Shown here: positions 1 through 4,872 of the stretch, one piece after another
Layout of the letters: every line of letters begins with the position of its first letter
How positions within the stretch are numbered: position 1 is the first letter of the stretch
NCBI GenBank assembly: GCA_022709445.1
Contig: JAKLIU010000155.1
Span: 1-5,302, forward strand
Reading direction: 5' to 3'
DNA length: 5,302 nt
DNA from: Spirochaetota bacterium
GTDB lineage: Bacteria; Spirochaetota; Spirochaetia; Treponematales; UBA12059
Made by a program: the position numbers and the translations under genes
The notes under the pieces: model-generated
The model's database searches: none
The model's input: the letters and a program-made list of their open reading frames with translations, nothing else
What the model was told of the DNA's origin: nothing

Positions 1-93
1 GGACTCGGGAAAGCGGCCGGACAGCAGGGCAAGCCTGGCCCCCAGACCGGTGTCCGACAGGTACTCGTCCAGCCATTCGCCCGGCAGGGTCAC
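1..93 (-). CDS. Start of an unidentified protein, cut by window edge
   Basis: Only the first 31 codons are inside the window. Reading leftward from a GTG at 93-91, the frame stays open to base 1 and begins (M)TLPGEWLDEYLSDTGLGA. The GTG overlaps the TGA stop of the upstream PPOX-like gene in a four-base GTGA arrangement, a common sign of coupled translation within an operon. A GGGAG ribosome binding site (101-105) lies 7 bases before the GTG, which supports this start. The fragment has no signal peptide or membrane helix and reads like the amphipathic start of a cytoplasmic protein. I do not recognise the family, and 31 residues are too few to assign one. Confidence 0.55.
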   Translation of the reverse strand, partial: MTLPGEWLDEYLSDTGLGARLALLSGRFPES

Positions 94-569
94 AGCCCGG
101 CTCCCGCGGTCCGATCCCGGCCGCCGACACCCAGGACGAGCACGTGCTGGAAATGATCCACCATGTCATATCGCTCCACCTCGAGGCGCATGAGTGCGCT
201 GCCCGGCGCGTCCACGAACGGGGCCAGATCCGGATGGCGGGCAAGGAAAACGGCACGGTAGTCTTCGCGTTCCCCGCCCTTCAATTCCCGCACCCGGCCC
301 TGCGCCTCCAGCCCGCATGCATCCATCAGTTCCTCCGCGCGCGCGCGCCGGTCGTCCATGAAAAAAGCGATGCGGTCATCGGAAAGCATGTATGCGTATT
401 TCCGCGTGTTGCGCGGCGTGGCGAACACTATCGCCGCCAGGTCGTCGGCTCCCGTGAAGGCGACGATGGAGGAGTGGGGCATCCCGTTTTCGCCCAGGGT
501 GGAAAGCACGCCGTAGAGCTGGCCGTGCATGAGCGCCTTGATGCGGGTCCTCAGTTCATTCTCGTTCAT
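90..569 (-). CDS. Pyridoxamine 5'-phosphate oxidase-like (FMN split-barrel) protein
   Basis: This is a 159-residue cytoplasmic protein that looks like the small PPOX-like flavin-binding split-barrel family. Residues 18-38 (LYGVLSTLGENGMPHSSIVAF) match the usual first strands, with 'G.P..S.v.f' facing the flavin. Residues 47-71 (IVFATPRNTRKYAYMLSDDRIAFFM) match the 'T...T.K..nl..d.rv.l.v' segment that in the family contacts FMN phosphate. Near the C terminus, YDMVDHFQHVLVL resembles the 'y..V..FQ.v..l' strand common in this subgroup. The family includes true PNP oxidases, haem-degrading relatives and many flavin or F420 reductases. This short form lacks an obvious PdxH C-terminal substrate motif, so vitamin B6 synthesis should not be assumed. 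The ATG at 569 has a strong GAAGGAAGGG site (574-583) just upstream. The start lies inside the 3' end of the glycosyltransferase gene (14-base overlap), and the stop overlaps the next gene by 4 bases, so it is the middle gene of an operon. Its substrate is unknown. Confidence 0.85.
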   Translation of the reverse strand: MNENELRTRIKALMHGQLYGVLSTLGENGMPHSSIVAFTGADDLAAIVFATPRNTRKYAYMLSDDRIAFFMDDRRARAEELMDACGLEAQGRVRELKGGEREDYRAVFLARHPDLAPFVDAPGSALMRLEVERYDMVDHFQHVLVLGVGGRDRTAGAGL

Positions 570-2238
570 TCTGCCCTTCCTTCGCGCCGGAGAGCCGTAC
601 GTAAAAGTCCGCGTAGGCTTCGGCCATGGCCTTTAGTGAGTAGTTCTCCTCCACGCTCCGTTTCGCCTCGGCCCGCAGCCCTTCCAGCTTTTCCGTCTCG
701 AGCCAACCCTGGGCGAGCAGGGCTGACAGTTCGCGGCCGAGGCTGGCCGAATCGCGGGTATCCAGGAGAAAGCCGTTGATTCCGTGGCGAAGATATCCGC
801 GTGCCCCGCCGTTGAGCGGCGCGCAGCTGGGGAGGCCCGCGGCCATGGCTTCCAGTATCGACAAGCCGAATTCTTCCTTCAAGCTGGGGCATACATACAG
901 GTCGCTGCCGCCGGCGGGACGCCTGGAACCCCACCAGGCCAGGAGCCCCCGCACGATGGAGTTGTCCTGGGCCGGCAAATGGCAGAGCCTGCCCGCGGTG
1001 GAATCCGAGTGGAGCGCCCGTATGCCGTCCCGCTGGGCGCGTTCCTCGCCGTCCGGGCCGTCCAGGTCGCCTCCTATCAGGATGAGGTTCCGGCATTCCC
1101 TCAGCGGCCCGGCGGCCCAGGCGCGGGCCAGGTTCAGCTGCCCCTTCAGCGCGTTGAGCCTGCCCACGCAGATGATGGCGGGTTCGTCCACGCGCCGCGG
1201 ATCCAGGCGCAGGGCAAGAGAGGGATCGCAGAGGAGGCGTGCCGGCTCGCCCACGGGCGGAGGGGGATCCGTGTCCACGCCCTCGTCGACGCCGGCGCGC
1301 ACGCTTCCGCGGGCGTCTTCCAGCTGGGGGAAATACCCGGGCAGCGTGTCGATGAAGGCGTCGCGGCCGATGCCGACGAGCCCCCGCGACCAATGGAGGA
1401 GCTCATCCCCTATGAGTATGCGGTTGAACTGTTCCCGCGTTTCCCCGGCTCCGCGTCGCGCGATGCGCCCGTCGGGACCGCAGACGCCGCGATGCGGATC
1501 GGGGGTGAGGGTGAGGGCGATGGGCAGGCGCAAACGGCGCGCGGCCGAGGCCACCGCGCGGGATGCGTCGTCCAGGTAGCGTATGTGCACGATGCTTCCC
1601 GGCCCGGCCCAATCGCGCAGCGCCTCCGACGCGGCCGCCTCGATGAACGCGGCCGCCATGAGGAACGCTTCCGGCGTCCGCTCCGGCAAGGCGACCGGAA
1701 GACGCACGAGCTCGTGGCCCTCGTCGAGCGTTTCGGTTTCCGGAAGCGTCGTTCCGGGTGCGCTCCCGCCTTGGACGGTCAGGGTGAGGACGGGCAGGCC
1801 GCGCCGGGCCAGGGTCTTCCCGAGTGAACGCATGAGGGTGCCCAGGCCTCCGCCGGAGGCCCTGCCCGACAGGGCGGGGTCGCCGTAGAACAACGATTGC
1901 ACGATGGCCGCCGGTCTGCGGCCCGTGGCGTTCCGCGGGTTTCTCGCCGCGGGATCGGGCGGCGTGAACAGGTCGTGCAGCCGGCGGTCGGTATACGGAG
2001 AGGCTCCGCCATGCCTTTTCCGGAACCTGATGGCCCAGGCTTCGCCCTCGGCCGCGTGGGGGCTGCCCTCCGATTCGCGCGCACGGCCGAAAGCCTGCAG
2101 CCGCGACATGCCCTCCAGCACCGCGTCGAGGCTGCCGCCTTCGCCGGACAGGGCCCGGGCCAGGCGGAGATAGCCTTCGGGGTCGTCCGGACCGTGATTG
2201 AGATGGATGGATTTCCGCAGTTCCGCGAATTCATTCAC
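556..2238 (-). CDS. GT4-type glycosyltransferase with N-terminal extension
   Basis: This is a 560-residue retaining glycosyltransferase of GT-B fold, probably using a nucleotide-sugar donor in the cytoplasm. After about 108 residues that match no family I recognise, the first Rossmann half begins (AAIVQSLFYGDP) and carries a glycine-rich acceptor-side loop, SGGGLGT (128-134). Later come the HIRYLDDASRAV and LTLTPDPHR segments, where GT4 enzymes place the acceptor pocket. The second half has GRLNALKG (359-366), whose Arg360 and Lys365 correspond to the donor-phosphate pair. It also has SLKEEFGLSILEAMAAGLP, with the E-x7-E pair at Glu455 and Glu463, the GT4 hallmark. The overall order recalls the sucrose-phosphate synthase-like branch, but the SGGGLG loop is not the classical DTGGQ, so the product cannot be named. 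I chose the GTG at 2238, which is 6 bases after AAGGGA. The frame stays open upstream to 2532, but that part runs through the divergent promoter and into the CIA30 gene, so it is unlikely to be translated. The 3' end overlaps the PPOX-like gene. Confidence 0.9.
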   Translation of the reverse strand: MNEFAELRKSIHLNHGPDDPEGYLRLARALSGEGGSLDAVLEGMSRLQAFGRARESEGSPHAAEGEAWAIRFRKRHGGASPYTDRRLHDLFTPPDPAARNPRNATGRRPAAIVQSLFYGDPALSGRASGGGLGTLMRSLGKTLARRGLPVLTLTVQGGSAPGTTLPETETLDEGHELVRLPVALPERTPEAFLMAAAFIEAAASEALRDWAGPGSIVHIRYLDDASRAVASAARRLRLPIALTLTPDPHRGVCGPDGRIARRGAGETREQFNRILIGDELLHWSRGLVGIGRDAFIDTLPGYFPQLEDARGSVRAGVDEGVDTDPPPPVGEPARLLCDPSLALRLDPRRVDEPAIICVGRLNALKGQLNLARAWAAGPLRECRNLILIGGDLDGPDGEERAQRDGIRALHSDSTAGRLCHLPAQDNSIVRGLLAWWGSRRPAGGSDLYVCPSLKEEFGLSILEAMAAGLPSCAPLNGGARGYLRHGINGFLLDTRDSASLGRELSALLAQGWLETEKLEGLRAEAKRSVEENYSLKAMAEAYADFYVRLSGAKEGQNERE

Positions 2239-2244
2239 GTGCGA

Positions 2245-2250
2245 TCCCTT
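2245..2250 (-). promoter_or_regulatory. Ribosome binding site that sets the glycosyltransferase start
   Basis: On the minus strand AAGGGA is followed by six bases and then GTG (2238-2236). An in-frame ATG at 2274 has GGAGG directly touching it with no spacer, which is too close for efficient initiation. An out-of-frame ATG at 2234 lies within the same start region (GTGAATGAA). Spacing favours the GTG at 2238. Confidence 0.6.
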
Positions 2251-2279
2251 GCCGGCCGGGCCGGTCCCCGTCATCCTCC

Positions 2280-2307
2280 AGAATACAGCAAAAGCGCGCA
2301 CATGCAA
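2280..2307 (-). promoter_or_regulatory. Weak candidate promoter for the glycosyltransferase operon
   Basis: On the minus strand TTGCAT (2307-2302) is followed, after 16 bases, by TATTCT (2285-2280). They match the sigma-70 consensus at only three and four of six positions. Predicted transcription would begin near 2273, giving a leader of about 35 bases before the GTG at 2238. It would exclude the alternative ATG at 2274. In a G+C-rich genome such matches are suggestive only. Confidence 0.25.
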
Positions 2308-2360
2308 TGACGGAAGCGATGGAATGAATACCACTTTCGACGCGGTGACCGTGCGCCGAA

Positions 2361-2390
2361 AGCGGTTCAGACGGCCGCTGGGTTTCTTTT
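2361..2390 (+). terminator. Terminator-like stem-loop in the divergent promoter region
   Basis: On the plus strand AGCGGT and GCCGCT pair as a 6-bp stem (one G-U) around the 7-base loop TCAGACG (2361-2379). GGGTTTCTTTT follows, ending at 2390. This is the shape of a weak intrinsic terminator or attenuator reading towards the CIA30 gene. No plus-strand gene lies upstream within the window, so it would act on a leader transcript or on antisense transcription out of the glycosyltransferase gene. The same T-rich stretch overlaps a short inverted repeat, GGTTT-N6-AAGCC (2381-2396), which could be an operator instead. Confidence 0.35.
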
Positions 2391-2403
2391 CAAGCCAAGC
2401 TGT

Positions 2404-2432
2404 GCGACTTTCGTCCCGAGCATCACTATATT
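2404..2432 (+). promoter_or_regulatory. Candidate promoter of the CIA30-domain gene
   Basis: TATATT (2427-2432) is a good -10 match in one of the few A+T-rich patches of the region. A weak -35-like GCGACT (2404-2409) lies 17 bases upstream. Transcription would start six to eight bases after the box, at about 2438-2440, which coincides with the ATG at 2439. No ribosome binding site is visible upstream of that ATG. The mRNA may therefore be leaderless. Confidence 0.45.
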
Positions 2433-2438
2433 GAAACC

Positions 2439-3005
2439 ATGAAATACATGATCGGGATGCTGGCGGCCACCATCGCGCTTCCCCTGTCGGCACAGGGACT
2501 TCTCCTGTCCGATTTCCAGGCGGGCCTTTCAAGCGCGCCCGGCTGGAGCTGGCAAGGATTCGCCGACAGGGTCATGGGCGGACGCTCGGACCTCGTGGAG
2601 CCGGGAATCGTCAATACGCCGGAGGGGCTCGCGCTCCGACTGGCGGGGAAAGTGGTGACCAGGGGCGGCGGCTTCATACAGGTGCGCCTGGAAAAGGAGG
2701 GGGAGCGCTTCGACGCCTCCCCGTATGCGGGAGTCGAGCTCGTGCTTTCCGCCCCTCCGGGAGGGCGTTATTACGTCTTCCTGCGCACCAAGGACAACGT
2801 CTTTCCCTGGAGCTACTACGGCGCCCTCCTGGAACTCGGCCCGGGGGTGCAGACCGTGAGACTGCCGTGGAGCGCTTTCAAGGCCGAGAGCTCGATGCGC
2901 AAGGTCCCCCGGGTTCAATTCCTGGAGAGCGTCGCGCTCGTGGCTGCCTACCTTGATTTCGAGCCAGACCTGAAGATCTACCGCGTCGGCCTGTATCGCC
3001 AGTGA
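2439..3005 (+). CDS. Secreted CIA30-domain protein
   Basis: This is a 188-residue protein with an apparent N-terminal signal peptide: Lys2, a hydrophobic core over residues 4-16, and a likely type I cleavage after LSA (residue 18). The mature part should be periplasmic or outside the cell. It resembles the CIA30 family (complex I intermediate-associated protein 30), a galactose-binding-like beta-sandwich. The family signature is clear: WSWQGFADRVMGGRSD (36-51) matches 'W....D.vMGG.S', then TRGGGFIQVR (74-83), YYVFLRTKD (111-119), and RLPWSAFKA (141-149) matching 'v.lPf..F.p'. In eukaryotes the family (NDUFAF1) helps assemble respiratory complex I. Bacterial secreted members have no settled function and may bind carbohydrate or another ligand, so a complex I role should not be transferred. 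The length is normal for a single domain. It stands alone on the plus strand, divergent from the glycosyltransferase operon and convergent with the MFS gene. The start lacks a ribosome binding site; ATGs at codons 4 and 7 are alternatives that shorten the signal peptide. Confidence 0.82.
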   Translation: MKYMIGMLAATIALPLSAQGLLLSDFQAGLSSAPGWSWQGFADRVMGGRSDLVEPGIVNTPEGLALRLAGKVVTRGGGFIQVRLEKEGERFDASPYAGVELVLSAPPGGRYYVFLRTKDNVFPWSYYGALLELGPGVQTVRLPWSAFKAESSMRKVPRVQFLESVALVAAYLDFEPDLKIYRVGLYRQ

Positions 3006-3129
3006 ACCGTTCGTGGCCGTTGCCGCTGAGAAGGGCTTTCCTGTGGAGGTTCTCCCGGGGACCGAGGGTTCTCCATCCACGCCCCCGGCTCCTCCCGGTC
3101 CGTGCTTGCGCCCGCCGAGGTTGACGCTG

Positions 3130-3147
3130 CCGGCATCCTGATGCCGG
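3130..3147 (+). terminator. Stem-loop 125 bases after the CIA30 gene
   Basis: CCGGCAT and ATGCCGG form a perfect 7-bp stem around CCTG, followed on the plus strand by TCTTGGTCTT, which is only moderately T-rich. It may end the CIA30 transcript. It lacks a true U-tract, and its distance from the stop codon is large, so it could be part of another structured element instead. Confidence 0.3.
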
Positions 3148-3160
3148 TCTTGGTCTTGCC

Positions 3161-3182
3161 GGAGCTCCCGGGTTGGAGCCCC
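3161..3182 (-). repeat. Hairpin with six-base loop in the convergent gap
   Basis: On the minus strand GGGGCTCC and GGAGCTCC pair as 8 bp (one G-U) around the loop AACCCG. On the plus strand the same arms meet an A-C mismatch, so the structure is more stable in a minus-strand transcript. No T-tract follows, so it is not a standard terminator. Confidence 0.35.
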
Positions 3183-3338
3183 TCGAGCTGCGCATGAATC
3201 CGGACCGTTCACCACGGCGGCGGTGATCATGGTGACCGCGGGAACCTGCGTGTGCGAAGCACCCCGCCCGAGGGGCCGGCCCCGGGGAGGGTTGAAGACA
3301 GCACGATGCCGCGTGCCCGGGCCAGCGATGGAAGCGGA

Positions 3339-3360
3339 AATCCCCGCGGCACGCGGGATT
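3339..3360 (-). terminator. Second stem-loop downstream of the MFS gene
   Basis: On the minus strand AATCCCGCG and CGCGGGGATT form a 9-bp stem with one bulged G around the loop TGC, followed by TCCGCTTCC. It lies 60-81 bases past the MFS stop. The following T content is low, so it would be a weak terminator, or a 3'-end stabilising hairpin used with Rho. Confidence 0.4.
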
Positions 3361-3376
3361 GGAGCGGACAGCGCGG

Positions 3377-3396
3377 TCGCGGCCCCGGGGCCGCGA
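3377..3396. repeat. 20-base perfect palindrome 24 bases after the MFS stop
   Basis: TCGCGGCCCCGGGGCCGCGA reads the same on both strands. In RNA it can form an 8-bp G+C stem with a CCGG loop. Its place just past the MFS stop (3420) suggests a transcript end or 3' stabilising hairpin, but there is no U-tract on either strand. A protein-binding palindrome is also possible. Confidence 0.5.
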
Positions 3397-3419
3397 GGCC
3401 CCATGCCCGCCTCGCCGGA

Positions 3420-4730
3420 TCAGGCCTCCGCCCCGGTTGCCGGCTCGCCGCAACCGTCAGTGGGATCCATGCCCGTGCGTTTCCGGTAGGTCCGCTCCGC
3501 GCGGTCCAGGATGAGGACGCCGGCGGCCGACAGGGCGGCGACGGCCGCTACCACGAGCCAGGCTGCGGGTATGCCCAGCGCTTCCGATACCGCGCCCGAC
3601 ACCGGCGTGGCCACGGTCCAGCCCACTCCCCAGATGATCGGGATGACCGCGTTGAAGCGGCCCCGGTGGGACATGGGCGTGTGGTTGGCCACGTAGACGT
3701 CCGCGCTGGTTGCGTTGACGATCTCCCCGAGGGTCCATGCGAAGGTGGACACGAAGAACATGAAGGGCGAGCGCACGAAGGCCAGCATGCCGAAGCCCAG
3801 GGCGTACAGGAAGCCGGAGACGGCCGTGTTCACCACCGGCCCGAGGCGCTTGAGCAGGGTGACCACGGGTATGTTCAGGAGCACCACCAGGATCGCGTTG
3901 AAGGTCATGAGGAGTCCGTAGAGCGGGTAGCCGCCTTCGCCGAACAGCTCTCCCGCCTGCAGGGGCAGGAGGAAGCGGTGCTGGGCGTAGGCGAAACCGT
4001 ACCAGCTGGTGATGCAGACGAAGATCACCAGGAAGGGCCTGCTCCCGAGCGCCTTCCACAGGCCGCCGCGCACGGCTTTCTCCGTGGAGTTGCCCCTGAG
4101 GCTTTCCTCCAGCTGGGCCTGGCTGGGCCTGGTCTCGGGCACCAGTACAAGCACCAGGAGCGAGGCCAGGCCGGCGGCCAGGGCGTTGCCCCAGAAGATC
4201 CAGCGCGGCGCGGCCGTGAAGAGGAAGCCGGCGATCAGCGGGCCCAGGGCGAAGCCCAGGTTGTGGCCCAGGTAGATGAGGGAGAAGGCCACCTGGCGGT
4301 TTTCCGGCGTGGTGAGGTCCACGTTCATGGCGTTGCGGGCCGGATCGGTGATTCCGTCGAAGAACACGGACACCACGATGAAGAGGGCGACCAGGGGCGA
4401 GCCGCCCAGGAAGCCGCAGGGGATGAAGGCTCCGACCGACACCAGCTGTGTGGCCAGCATGACCTTCTTGCGGCCGAAACGGTCGGAGAGCTTGCCGCCT
4501 ATCATGCCGCCGGGTATGTAGGCCAGCGCAACCGCCATCAGGACCAGGCCGGCCTCCCTGGCGTCGAAGCCCAGGTTCCGGGTGAGGATGAGGGTCATGA
4601 AGGGGAACACGAAGATGCCCATGCCGTTCACCACGGTGGCGATGAACAGCACGTAGATGCTCCGGGGCAGCCTGAGGTAGGGGTCGATCGCCGCGCGCAG
4701 TTTTCCTCCGGCGGCGGGTGTGCTTTCCAT
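3420..4730 (-). CDS. MFS transporter, DHA1-type, 12 membrane helices
   Basis: This is a 436-residue inner-membrane transporter of the major facilitator superfamily, probably a proton-coupled exporter. By eye there are twelve hydrophobic segments, near residues 24-50, 56-76, 90-110, 112-126, 150-172, 178-198, 232-255, 270-290, 298-320, 322-345, 360-385 and 388-408. A charged cytoplasmic loop (199-230) sits between the two halves. Loop 2-3 carries the full superfamily motif A, GGKLSDRFGRKK (78-89). Helix 5 has LGHNLGFALGPLIAGF (154-169), close to the antiporter motif C 'G...GP..GG'. Helix 10-11 has LGEIVNATSADVYVANHTP...RGRFNA (334-361), a pattern seen in MdtH/YqjV-like drug exporters. Length is normal and both ends look intact. 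The ATG at 4730 is set by GGGAGG (4737-4742), six bases upstream. It is a single-gene unit with its own promoter, downstream of the chemoreceptor-like gene. The substrate cannot be told from sequence. Confidence 0.93.
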   Translation of the reverse strand: MESTPAAGGKLRAAIDPYLRLPRSIYVLFIATVVNGMGIFVFPFMTLILTRNLGFDAREAGLVLMAVALAYIPGGMIGGKLSDRFGRKKVMLATQLVSVGAFIPCGFLGGSPLVALFIVVSVFFDGITDPARNAMNVDLTTPENRQVAFSLIYLGHNLGFALGPLIAGFLFTAAPRWIFWGNALAAGLASLLVLVLVPETRPSQAQLEESLRGNSTEKAVRGGLWKALGSRPFLVIFVCITSWYGFAYAQHRFLLPLQAGELFGEGGYPLYGLLMTFNAILVVLLNIPVVTLLKRLGPVVNTAVSGFLYALGFGMLAFVRSPFMFFVSTFAWTLGEIVNATSADVYVANHTPMSHRGRFNAVIPIIWGVGWTVATPVSGAVSEALGIPAAWLVVAAVAALSAAGVLILDRAERTYRKRTGMDPTDGCGEPATGAEA

Positions 4731-4736
4731 GCGAGT

Positions 4737-4742
4737 CCTCCC
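4737..4742 (-). promoter_or_regulatory. Strong ribosome binding site of the MFS gene
   Basis: GGGAGG on the minus strand is followed by ACTCGC and then the ATG at 4730. One base separates it from the foot of the GAAA-capped leader hairpin at 4744-4759, so leader folding could affect access to it. Confidence 0.8.
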
Positions 4743-4743
4743 G

Positions 4744-4759
4744 GCCCGGTTTCCCGGGC
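4744..4759 (-). promoter_or_regulatory. GAAA-tetraloop hairpin in the MFS leader
   Basis: The minus strand reads GCCCGG-GAAA-CCGGGC, a perfect 6-bp G+C stem with a GNRA loop. It falls at or near the predicted 5' end of the MFS transcript, right before the ribosome binding site. CCGGG is repeated immediately after the stem, overlapping GGGAGG. The 5' arm could therefore pair with either copy, leaving the site free or partly covered. Confidence 0.6.
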
Positions 4760-4766
4760 GAGGGGC

Positions 4767-4775
4767 ATGATAGCA
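4767..4775 (-). promoter_or_regulatory. Extended -10 promoter of the MFS gene
   Basis: The minus strand reads TGCTATCAT, a TGN extension plus a hexamer matching TATAAT at five of six positions. A -35-like TGTACC lies 17 bases upstream and is poor, as is usual for extended -10 promoters. Transcription would begin near 4760, giving a leader of about 30 bases. The 10-base palindrome CCGGCGCCGG (4776-4785) touches the upstream edge and could be an operator, though such palindromes are common in G+C-rich DNA. Confidence 0.6.
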
Positions 4776-4836
4776 CCGGCGCCGGCCGGGGTACAGGCGA
4801 ACGGGCGCTACAAATCGCGTTGAACCGAAAGGTAGC

Positions 4837-4853
4837 GGCCAGCGCGCCTGACC
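4837..4853 (-). terminator. Weak stem-loop after the chemoreceptor-like gene
   Basis: On the minus strand GGTCAG and CTGGCC pair (one G-U) around GCGCG, followed by GCTACCTTTCGG. It lies about 20 bases past the stop at 4873 and upstream of the MFS promoter. The short CTTT is a poor U-tract, so termination here is uncertain. Confidence 0.3.
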
Positions 4854-4872
4854 GTCCGCCCGCGTGAGCCGC

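Larger units (their letters stand above)
3006..3419. other. Convergent intergenic gap, no supported gene
   Basis: About 414 bases separate the 3' ends of the CIA30 gene (plus) and the MFS gene (minus). Open frames exist on both strands, but none has a ribosome binding site, recognisable motifs or credible composition. The longest simply continue antisense through the flanking genes. The stretch is unusually rich in G+C inverted repeats, at 3059-3101, 3130-3147, 3161-3182, 3272-3283, 3339-3360 and 3377-3396. I looked for RNase P RNA, tmRNA and SRP RNA core sequences by eye and found none. It may hold two-sided terminators, an unknown structured RNA, or a decayed gene. Confidence 0.6.

Noticed and set aside
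144..1827. Long plus-strand open frames at 144-779, 776-1579 and 784-1827
   Set aside because: They lie antisense to the PPOX-like and glycosyltransferase genes. They have no ribosome binding sites or family motifs and are rich in Arg, Pro, Ala and Gly, as expected from reading a G+C-rich gene backwards.
1845..1875. Two overlapping inverted repeats, GGCCTC-N5-GAGGCC and GCCCTG-N5-CAGGGC
   Set aside because: They lie inside the glycosyltransferase gene and are explained by glycine, arginine and alanine codons of the conserved loop region in G+C-rich DNA.
2239..2532. Upstream extension of the glycosyltransferase frame to an ATG at 2532
   Set aside because: It would cover the whole divergent promoter region and the first 94 bases of the CIA30 gene. 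The added residues are not protein-like, and the GTG at 2238 has a well-spaced ribosome binding site.
2529..3404. A 291-codon minus-strand open frame spanning the gap and the CIA30 gene
   Set aside because: Half of it is antisense to the CIA30 gene, which has a signal peptide and a family signature. The part in the gap has low-complexity Arg/Gly/Pro/Ala composition and no motif.
3006..3419. RNase P RNA, tmRNA or SRP RNA in the convergent gap
   Set aside because: None of their conserved core sequences (for example GAGGAAAGTCC of RNase P RNA, or the tRNA-like ends of tmRNA) could be found on either strand.
3223..3489. An 88-codon plus-strand open frame in the gap
   Set aside because: It runs antisense into the MFS 3' end, lacks a ribosome binding site, and encodes a Pro/Ala/Gly/Arg-rich sequence with no motif.
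3252..4823. A 523-codon plus-strand open frame opposite the MFS gene
   Set aside because: Its product is an abnormal mix of His, Gln, Glu, Gly and Asp, which is what the antisense of hydrophobic helix codons gives. The minus-strand MFS frame has motifs, twelve helices and a strong start signal.
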